The position numbers were made by a program, and so were the translations under genes. A DNA stretch of 35,102 nucleotides. It comes from an uncultured Myxococcales bacterium (lineage in GTDB: Bacteria; Myxococcota_A; Bradymonadia; UBA7976; UBA1532). Below the pieces are notes generated by a model. The model saw only the letters and a program-made list of their open reading frames with translations. It did no database searches and was not told where the DNA came from. This document shows positions 15,409-22,900 of the stretch, piece after piece; within the stretch, counting starts at the first letter, position 1; each line of letters opens with the position of its first letter. Where the stretch lies: the NCBI GenBank assembly GCA_903847385.1, contig CAINDO010000078.1, positions 1 through 35,102 on the forward strand, given 5' to 3'.

Positions 15409-15528
15409 GCCGAAGTGCCTGCCACCTCGTCTGCCGAAGTGCCTGCCACCTCGTCTGCCGAAGTGCCTGCCACCTCGTCTGCCGAAGTGCCTGCCACCTC
15501 GTCTGCCGAAGTGCCTGCCACCTCGTCC
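15409..15528 (+). repeat. Tandem array of five 24-bp units between convergent genes
   Basis: Units begin at 15409, 15433, 15457, 15481 and 15505. Each reads GCCGAAGTGCCTGCCACC followed by TCGTCT, and only the last base of the fifth unit differs (C for T). The array fills 120 of the 137 bases between the HAD stop and the GDYXXLXY stop. Because 24 is a multiple of three, reading frames remain open through it; the frame continuing from the HAD gene would give repeated AEVPATSS. It is not a CRISPR: there are no unique spacers. Confidence 0.95.
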
Positions 15529-15539
15529 GCCACGTACGC

Positions 15540-16031
15540 TCAGAGCCGATTGCGGTCGCTGTCGCGCAGGCCGGCGAGGAGCGCCACCCCGTCGTCGGCC
15601 ACGCGCAGCTCCCCGTAGCGCGCGGTGGCGAAGTACTCCCCCCGGCCCTCTTCGAAGAAATACGCCTCGGCGCCAAAGGTCACCAGGCCGCCGCGGGCGC
15701 GGAAGCGCACACGCACCTCGTCCGCGGCGAGGGCCGCGCCGTCGTCGAGCCGGCGGTAGGTGGCCACGCCGTCGGCATCCAGGGCGACCACGACGCAGGC
15801 CGGTGCGTCCGGTGCGTCGAGGCGCTCGCCGTCGGCCTCGGACAGCGCCGCGCCCAGGGCATACCGCAGGGCCATGTAGTCACCCTGCATCAGACTCCGC
15901 GGGTCCACCGGGGCGAGGGGCAGCAGCACCACGCGGCCCGTGGTCAGCAGGTGCTCCTTCTGAACGATCAGGCCCGCGGGCACGCCGAGGCACAGGGCCA
16001 GGCCCAACCAGAACGCGACGGCGCGCATCAT
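15540..16031 (-). CDS. GDYXXLXY domain protein
   Basis: This encodes 163 residues with an N-terminal hydrophobic segment (about 4-22) that is a membrane anchor or signal. The family signature is exact: GDYMALRY at 50-57. The rest is a small beta-rich extracytoplasmic domain. The gene starts at ATGATG overlapping the stop of the DUF4401 gene and is the last of four overlapping genes. GDYXXLXY proteins are commonly encoded beside DUF4401 and DUF2157 membrane proteins, as here, but the function of the trio is not established to my knowledge. The gene ends 12 bases from the 24-bp repeat array. Confidence 0.9.
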   Translation of the reverse strand: MMRAVAFWLGLALCLGVPAGLIVQKEHLLTTGRVVLLPLAPVDPRSLMQGDYMALRYALGAALSEADGERLDAPDAPACVVVALDADGVATYRRLDDGAALAADEVRVRFRARGGLVTFGAEAYFFEEGRGEYFATARYGELRVADDGVALLAGLRDSDRNRL

Positions 16032-17083
16032 GCCCGGCCCTCCGACGGCAGGAGCCGCAGCACCACGCCTCGCACGGCGAGCGCGAACGCCCCGCTGAGC
16101 GCGAGCACGCCGGCCTTGTGCCAGAGCGGGAGCGCCAGCTCGTAGTAGAACCCCCCCAGGAACACGGCCAGGAACACCACACCGAAGAGCAGGAGGAGCG
16201 TGTCACGCTCTCGGAGGGCCATCCCGAGCACGATCAGCGCCGCCGCCACCCCGGGCGCCGACTGCGCGATGTAGCCGACCACGAGGAGCACCGGAATCAA
16301 GAGCAGCCGCCGTGCCGGCGCCGCCCCGAGCGCCGCCATGTCGCGGAACATCTGCACGCCGAGCAGCGCCGTCAGCCCCACGCTGGTCACGGGCGACATC
16401 CACTCGGCCCGCAGCTCCTTGCCGAGCGAGAACGCCAGGACCCCGAGCGAGGTCGCCAGCAGCCCGAAGCGCACCGGCACCCGAAGGCCGCTCAGTGGCG
16501 GCGCGCGTCGAGCCTCCGGGCGCCCCCCGAGCGCCACGACGACCGCCAGGGCCGCGACCACCAGGGCCTCGCCCAGCCACGCGATCTCGGCCTTGCCCGC
16601 AGCGACGAGCAGGCCGGTCAGCGCCCCGCCGGCGCACAGGAAGCGGTGTACGGGATCGCGGTGCAGCACCAGGAGCGCCGCGGCCAACGCGGCCCCGAAC
16701 AGCCCGATGCCGATGATCTCGAGTTTGAGGATCTCCAGGCTCGCCAGCACGAACCCCTGACCCGAAAGGCCGAGCACGAGCGCGAGCTGTCGCACGAACT
16801 CGCCGCCTTTGTCCCGCGTCGACAGCCAGACGGCGAGCGCCAGGATCACCGCGCCGAACACGAAGTTGACGCCGTGCTCGCGGAAGAGGCCGGTCAGCGT
16901 GAGGAACCCCAGAAAGAAACACGCGGCGACCCAGGCGCCGAAGCCCGTGGCCGCGCGGATGTACCACGGCAGCGCGGCGTCGTCGGCGCGCCGCAGCGTG
17001 TCCGCCGCCCGCTCCAGCGACTCGGCGTCCGCGCCCGCCGCGGCGAGCGTTTCCCGCAAAGTGGGTCGGTGCAGGGGGGTCAT
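16028..17083 (-). CDS. DUF4401-family polytopic membrane protein
   Basis: This encodes 351 residues. ATG 17083 is chosen because GGGAGA lies just upstream and the start forms an ATGA overlap with the DUF2157 stop. After a helical cytoplasmic N-terminus ([15 protein letters not shown]), the segment [23 protein letters not shown] is the typical DUF4401 entry. About ten hydrophobic segments follow to near residue 345. No catalytic motif is evident. It is flanked by its usual partners DUF2157 upstream and GDYXXLXY downstream, suggesting a membrane complex with an extracytoplasmic small subunit. Confidence 0.88.
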   Translation of the reverse strand: MTPLHRPTLRETLAAAGADAESLERAADTLRRADDAALPWYIRAATGFGAWVAACFFLGFLTLTGLFREHGVNFVFGAVILALAVWLSTRDKGGEFVRQLALVLGLSGQGFVLASLEILKLEIIGIGLFGAALAAALLVLHRDPVHRFLCAGGALTGLLVAAGKAEIAWLGEALVVAALAVVVALGGRPEARRAPPLSGLRVPVRFGLLATSLGVLAFSLGKELRAEWMSPVTSVGLTALLGVQMFRDMAALGAAPARRLLLIPVLLVVGYIAQSAPGVAAALIVLGMALRERDTLLLLFGVVFLAVFLGGFYYELALPLWHKAGVLALSGAFALAVRGVVLRLLPSEGRA

Positions 17084-18093
17084 GCCGAGATCTCCCGGTG
17101 CCGCGCGCGCAGCCACGTGGCCGCCCCGCCCACCAGCGCCACGACCCAGACCGCCATCAGGAGCACGCCACCATCACCGATGGACGTGAGCCGGAAGATC
17201 ACCCGCGCCCCACCCACCGTCAGGCAGGAGACGACCGAGAACGCCACGACCGTGAGCTGGAACAGGTCCGGTCGTACGCGACGGTAGGCGTGGTGCATCG
17301 CCAGCAAGAGCGCACCCAGCGTCAGACCCGAGATCGTCAACAGCAGCGCCTGCCGGTCGGTCTCCAGCAGCGACCACCAAGTTGCGAAGGTCACGGGCAC
17401 GACCGCCATCAGGCCGAGCACGCGGGGGCCCCAGCGCCCATCTCCGGCGCGCAGGAACCGCTCGCCCCATCGCTCCCAGGCGAGCAGCAGCGCGGCGTTG
17501 GCCAGCGTCGTGATCGAGGTGCCGACCACTTCGCGCGTCCGGAGCCCGAGGAAGTCGTGGGACTCCCAGAACGCCCCGAAGGCCACGTTCACCAGGAACA
17601 CCCAGGGCAGCGCCAGCGGGGCGAACCGCGCCACCCACACCCACGGGGCGATGAGGACGGCCCAGGTGGCGAAGAGCTGCCAGGCGTGCGCGCCGGTCTG
17701 GTAGGTCTGCCCGTGCACCAGCAGCGCGGCGCCGGCGAGCAGGCAGGCGAGCGAGAGCAGGATCACGCCGCCGAGCCGCTCCATGCCGAGCCGCCAGCCG
17801 GCGAGCGCGCAGCCCGTCATGGCCACGAGCGGGAGGCACAGGCGCACCGCGTGCCCCATCGCCTGCCAGTTGAACGCGACCGCGTGGATCACCGCGGCTC
17901 CGAGCAGCGTGGCCCCGAGCAGCGCCAGGCCGAGCGAGAGCGCCGCGCGCCACTGGTCGACGGGCGGCGGCGCGGCGAGCCGCGCGGCGGCGCGCTCGAG
18001 CACGGCGTCCGGCAGCGTGCCGCGGAGCCGCTCGAGGTCCGACGCGCGGGCCCCGGTCGCGAGCGGGTCCCGAATGGGCGCCGCGTCGCTCAC
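17080..18093 (-). CDS. DUF2157-family polytopic membrane protein
   Basis: This encodes 337 residues from GTG 18093, which overlaps the OmpA-like gene's stop as GTGA. The N-terminal 55 residues are helical and charged, followed by about ten hydrophobic helices beginning near ALSLGLALLGATLLGAAVIH. The segment AVAFNWQAMGHAVRL is typical of DUF2157. Function is unknown; it regularly occurs with DUF4401 and GDYXXLXY proteins. A copy of the dispersed motif encodes REVVGTS in the loop after FWESHDFLGL. Confidence 0.88.
   Translation of the reverse strand: MSDAAPIRDPLATGARASDLERLRGTLPDAVLERAAARLAAPPPVDQWRAALSLGLALLGATLLGAAVIHAVAFNWQAMGHAVRLCLPLVAMTGCALAGWRLGMERLGGVILLSLACLLAGAALLVHGQTYQTGAHAWQLFATWAVLIAPWVWVARFAPLALPWVFLVNVAFGAFWESHDFLGLRTREVVGTSITTLANAALLLAWERWGERFLRAGDGRWGPRVLGLMAVVPVTFATWWSLLETDRQALLLTISGLTLGALLLAMHHAYRRVRPDLFQLTVVAFSVVSCLTVGGARVIFRLTSIGDGGVLLMAVWVVALVGGAATWLRARHREISA
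17518..17535 (-). repeat. Single copy of the dispersed motif in the DUF2157 gene
   Basis: The minus strand reads CGCGAAGTGGTCGGCACC, encoding REVVGT in the same codon phase as the kinase repeats. The base before CACC is G. Confidence 0.5.
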
Positions 18094-19877
18094 TCGTCGA
18101 AGACGACGAAGGCGTAGTCGACGCGACGGTTCACGCTGCGCCCGGCCTCCGTCTTGTTCTTGCCGATGGGCGCCGTGTCGCCGAACCACTCGAGCACGAT
18201 GCGCTTGGCCGGAACGCCGTTGTCTACGAGCCAGGCCTTCACGGCCTGCGCCCGCTTGCGGGACTGCTTCAGGCTGACCTCGGGGCTCGCCAGGTTGTCG
18301 GCGTGCCCGCTGATGCGCAGCTTGGCGTTCTTCGGGGCGCGCTCGAACAGCTCGGCGAGCTTCTCCAGTTCCTTCTCGGCGCGCCGGTCCAGCGTCGTCG
18401 AGGCCTCGGAGAAATACACGGACGGCCGCTTCTTGTGGCCGCCCTTCTTGCCGGCGCCGGACGCCTGCCCCAGCGCGAGTACGCGGCCCTCGGGGGCCTC
18501 GCGGACGTCCAGGCCACCACCGGAGCCCTCGTCGTCGCTCTCGGCCTTGGGCTTCTTGGGCTTCTTCGGGGGGGTGTCCTCCTGGGTGTCAGGCACTTCG
18601 GCGACGCCCTCCCCTTCGCCTTGGTCCTCGACCGGGCGGGCCTCGCGGCGCTTCTTGCCGTGGTTCGGCGGCGGCTCGCCGTCGTCGGCGGCCACCTCGG
18701 CGGCGGCCAGACGCCGCGCCTCCTCGCGCTCGGCCTCGGCGGCGGCGGCTTCGGCGCGCTTGCGCTCGGCGGCGGCCGCGGCCTCGCTCTCCTGGCGCCG
18801 ACGCTCGGCGATCGCCTCCGACTCGGCCGCGCGTGCGCTCTCGGCCACGACGGCCTCGGCCTCGCCCCCCTCGGCGAAGTTGGCGTCCTCTTCGGCGGGC
18901 TTTTCGGCGACCGGCGCGACGACCGCGGCGTGGGTGTCTTCGGGCTTCGGAGCCTCGGTGATCCCGGCGTCCACGGCGGGACCGTCCTCCGCCGCGTCGC
19001 TTTCGCCGGCCTGGTAGCCGACGCCGACCAGCAGTCGGAACGCCGGGGTGCCGGCGTCCCCGATGATGCCCAGGCCGCCGCCGCCGTTCAGGTGCAGACC
19101 GTGGCCAAAGGCCCAGCGCACGCCGGCCAGGGCCTCGAGCGGGTTGGTGGTGGTCTTCTTGGTGGCGTCTTCGAAGGGCACGCTGCCGTAGCCCTCGGCG
19201 ATGAACCGCAGGGTGTTCAGCGCGTAGCCGACGCCGATGGTGTAGGTCAGCGCCGCGCCGACCTTGGTGTCCGTGCCGTCGATGGTCTCGGAGTCCGTCG
19301 ACGCGCGCACGCCCAGGTTGGCGTAGGCGTCCAGCCCGCCGAAGTCGTAGCCGACGATGGCCTTGGGATTGAACCCCACGGTGCCGGCGCCGGTGTGCCC
19401 GCGCGTATTGCCCGTGGGGAAGGACACGGGCACGGCCACGGCGAGCCCGAGACCCTCATCGCCGCCCAGGATGCGCACGCGGGTGAGCAGACGCAGATCG
19501 CCGAGCGTGAAGCCCTCTTGATCCTCGACCTTTGCGCCGTCCCCGAGCACGTGGTCGATGGGCAGGTGGATGGACAGGAGCAGGCGGTCCATCAGCGTGA
19601 TGCCCGCGAGCAGGTCGAAGGTCGTCATGTGGCCGACGATCTGCTGCTCGTTCTTGCCCGACGCGTCGACGATGACCAGCGGTTCCCGCCCGTAGTTGGC
19701 GTAGAGGTCCGTCGTCAGGCGCAGGTGCCCGGGCGTCCGGTGATCCTCGAGGGAGAAGCCGCCCGTGGGACCCGGAGATGGCTCGAAGTGCTGAATGTTC
19801 TCGGCGGAGGCGACGCTGCTTCCGAGGAGCACGCCGGCGACCGCGAGCGTTCCGATTTTCCAGCCGATTCCGCGCAT
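18090..19877 (-). CDS. OmpA-like outer-membrane protein with beta-barrel-like N-terminus and coiled-coil linker
   Basis: This encodes 595 residues. ATG 19877 has AGGTGA upstream and begins a signal peptide cut after ASA (residue 25). Residues about 26-310 resemble an outer-membrane beta-barrel of the transporter/porin type (alternating strands, Gly/aromatic pattern). A long Ala/Glu/Arg stretch (about 340-420) should be a coiled coil, followed by a Lys/Pro-rich linker. The C-terminal OmpA-type peptidoglycan-binding domain (about 480-595) has ISGHADN, SLKQSRKRAQAVKAWL and GRSVNRRVDY, including the conserved Asp and Arg. It probably links the outer membrane to peptidoglycan. It heads the four-gene overlapping operon with DUF2157, DUF4401 and GDYXXLXY proteins and is divergent from the TSP3 gene. 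A motif copy encodes AEVPDT within the linker. Confidence 0.92.
   Translation of the reverse strand: MRGIGWKIGTLAVAGVLLGSSVASAENIQHFEPSPGPTGGFSLEDHRTPGHLRLTTDLYANYGREPLVIVDASGKNEQQIVGHMTTFDLLAGITLMDRLLLSIHLPIDHVLGDGAKVEDQEGFTLGDLRLLTRVRILGGDEGLGLAVAVPVSFPTGNTRGHTGAGTVGFNPKAIVGYDFGGLDAYANLGVRASTDSETIDGTDTKVGAALTYTIGVGYALNTLRFIAEGYGSVPFEDATKKTTTNPLEALAGVRWAFGHGLHLNGGGGLGIIGDAGTPAFRLLVGVGYQAGESDAAEDGPAVDAGITEAPKPEDTHAAVVAPVAEKPAEEDANFAEGGEAEAVVAESARAAESEAIAERRRQESEAAAAAERKRAEAAAAEAEREEARRLAAAEVAADDGEPPPNHGKKRREARPVEDQGEGEGVAEVPDTQEDTPPKKPKKPKAESDDEGSGGGLDVREAPEGRVLALGQASGAGKKGGHKKRPSVYFSEASTTLDRRAEKELEKLAELFERAPKNAKLRISGHADNLASPEVSLKQSRKRAQAVKAWLVDNGVPAKRIVLEWFGDTAPIGKNKTEAGRSVNRRVDYAFVVFDE
18585..18603 (-). 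repeat. Single copy of the dispersed motif in the OmpA-like gene linker
   Basis: The minus strand reads CGCCGAAGTGCCTGACACC, encoding AEVPDT. As in the kinase, it sits in a low-complexity linker and in the same codon phase. Confidence 0.6.
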
Positions 19878-19930
19878 CTGACACTCACCTGACCCGAGTG
19901 GGGCAAAAGAAGCTTTGTTCCCGCCCATGC

Positions 19931-19939
19931 TGCTAGAAT
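19931..19939 (+). promoter_or_regulatory. Extended -10 element upstream of the TSP3 protein gene
   Basis: TGCTAGAAT (TGn plus TAGAAT) lies 24 bases before ATG 19964, with GAAAGG (19952-19957) as ribosome-binding site between them. The -35 region is not convincing. It lies in the 86-base divergent gap shared with the OmpA-like operon. Confidence 0.45.
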
Positions 19940-19963
19940 CCGCCGCAAATCGAAAGGTTTTGC

Positions 19964-22900
19964 ATGGTTGGCACGATAACGCGAAATCCTCGAACGAGGG
20001 CGATCTGCCTCGTGCTCGCGCTCGGCGGGGGCGAAGCGATGGCGGGCGCGCCGCCCCTCGATGGCTTCGGTGGACCGCTCGGTTTCGGCCCCGACGAGTT
20101 GCCTCCTGCGGACGACGCGTCGAGCCCGGCCATTCCGCTCGCGCCCGTCTTCCCGAACGGGGTCGACCTCTTCGGGGCGCATCACACCGAGATGTTCGTC
20201 AACGCGAACGGGACGGTGAGCTTCGACGCCGAGTCTCCGGTCTTCGAGGTCGAGCCCATGCCCTCGGCGGCGACGGCGACCATCGCGATCTGGCAGGCCG
20301 ACGTCGACACGACGGGCCTCGGCCCGGACAACGGGATCTACTGGGCCACGGACGCGGTCGACCGTCGGATCGTGGCCACTTGGCACGAGGTCGGCTACTG
20401 GCAGGCCGGCACCAACCTGGTCAACACGTTCCAGCTCGTACTCTCGGCCCCGCCGGGCGGCGCCGCGGGCGACTTCGACGTGGAGATGCGCTACGACCGT
20501 TGCGAGTGGCTCGCCGGTGACGCCAACGGCGGCATGCAGGGCCTCGGTGGCCAACCACCGCAGTTCGGCTTCGACGCCGGCGACCTGGCGACCGCCTACG
20601 TGATGGACGGTTCGTCCACCGAGGCCATGGCTCGGAACTGCGAGCGGGGCAACGGGTTCGACCCGGGCGTGTTCCGCATCAAGGTCCGCGGCGGGCGACC
20701 GGAGGAGTGTGGCAACGCCGACGTCGACTCCGAGGAGACGTGTGACGACGGCAACCTCGCGCCCAACGACGGCTGCTCCTCGCTCTGTGAGACGGAGCCG
20801 GACAGCGACGACGACGGCGTGTTCGACCCCTTCGACAACTGCCTGCTCGCGCAGAACCCCGATCAGGCGGACAACGACGGCGACCTCGAGGGCGACGCCT
20901 GCGACCTCGACGACGACGACGACGGCGCGGACGACCTGGTCGACACCTGTCCGTTCCTGGCCAACCCCGGCCAGGAGGACCTGGACGTCGACGGCGAGGG
21001 CGACGACTGCGACGACGACGACGACGGCGACGCGTGGCTCGACGTCGAGGACAACTGCCCCGTCGACTTCAACGAAGATCAGCTCGACACGGACAATGAT
21101 CTGGACGGCGACCTCTGCGACGCCGACGACGACGACGACGGCCTCGCCGACCCCGACGACAACTGCCCGCTCAAGGAGAACGCCGACCAGGCCGACGACG
21201 ACGGCGACGGTGTGGGCAACCTCTGCGACGGCGACGAAGACGCCGACGGCGTGGACGCGGGCATCGACAACTGTGCGGCGATCCCCAACCCCGACCAGGC
21301 CGACTTCGACTTCGACGGCGAGGGCGACCTCTGCGACTTCGACGACGACGGCGACGGCATCCCCGACAACGTGGACCTCTGTCCGGCGGTGGGTTTCGCC
21401 GACAACCGCGACGTCGACGCCGATGGCCTCGGCGCCCCGTGTGATCCCGACGACGACGACGACGGGCTCTACGACTTCGAGGACATCTGCCCCGACGACG
21501 CCGATCCCGACCAGCGCGACGCCGACGAGGACGGCCAGGGCGACGCCTGCGACGCCGACGACGACGACGACGGCCTGGCGGACGCCTCGGACAACTGCGA
21601 CCTGAAACCCAACCCCGATCAGGCCGACACGGACCAGGACGGCGCCGGCGACTTCTGCGACGACGACGACGACGGCGACGGTGTCGACGACGCGACGGAC
21701 AAGTGCCGCGCCGCCGCCAACGCCGGTCAGGCCGACAGCGACCTCGACGGCCGCGGCGATCTGTGCGACCCGGACGACGACGACGACGGCGTCGCGGACG
21801 AGCTGGACAACTGCGCGCTCGTGGCCAACGCCGAGCAGTTCGACGCCGACATGGACGGCCGCGGCGACGCGTGCGACGGCGACGCCGACGCCGACGGCAT
21901 CGACGACCCGGACGACAACTGCCCCGTGGTCCCCAACCCGCGGCAGGAGGACTTCGACCACGACAACCAGGGCGACGCCTGCGACGCGGACGTGGACGGC
22001 GACCGCATCGACGACGCCTTCGACAACTGCCCGCGCATCACGGCCCGGGACCAGTCGGATCCCGACGGCGACGGCCTCGGCAACCCCTGCGACCCGGACG
22101 ACGACGCCGACGGCCTCGCCGACGCCGGCGACAACTGCCCCTCCGTGGCCAACGCCGACCAGGCGGACGCCGACGGCGACGCGCGGGGCGACGCCTGCGA
22201 CTTCGACCGCGACGGCGACGGCGTGCCCGACAACGCGGACAACTGCCCGTTCGTCTCCAACCGCAATCAGGGCGACGCCGACCGCGACCGCCAGGGCAAC
22301 GCCTGCGATCCCGACGACGACGACGACGGCGTGCTCGACGCCGCGGACGTCTGCCCGCTGGTGGCCGATCCGGCGCAGCGGGACAGCGACGGCGATGGGG
22401 TGGGCGACCTCTGCGAGAACGATCGTGACGACGACGGCGTCCCCGATGCCGGCGACGACTGCCCCGACAACGCGGATCCGGAGCAGGTCGATACCGATCG
22501 CGACGGCCTCGGCGACGTCTGCGACGACGACGACGACGACGACGGCCGCCTGGACGCCGTCGACAGCTGCCCGCTGTACCACGACCCCGTGGCGGCGGAC
22601 CTCGACCTGGACGGCGTCGGCGACGGCTGCGATCCGGACATCGACGGCGACGCGCTGGCCAACGAGGCCGACTCTGCGCCGCGGGACCGCGACGCGGACG
22701 ACGACGGTCTGAGCGATGGCGACGAGGGTGTGGTCGACACCGACGGCGACGGCCTCCCCGACGCCGAGGACCCGGACAGCGACGACGACGGCCTGCTCGA
22801 CGGCCTCGAGGCGGGCCTCGCCGCCGCCGGCCCGGACACCGTGCGGGGCGCGGGGCACTTCCAGGCCGACGCCGACTCCACCACCCGGACCGATCCCAAG

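Noticed and set aside
15409..15528. CRISPR array
   Set aside because: Units are contiguous 24-bp repeats without unique spacers, and no cas genes are present.
15415..15618. Separate small gene encoding SAEVPATS repeats
   Set aside because: No ribosome-binding site; the frame is open merely because the unit length is a multiple of three, and it ends antisense within the GDYXXLXY gene. Only a readthrough possibility is kept as a finding.
20372..20388. GTGGCCACTTGGCAC as another copy of the dispersed motif
   Set aside because: The spacing between GTG and CAC is wrong, and the sequence is explained by the NIDO-like domain coding (VATWHEVG).
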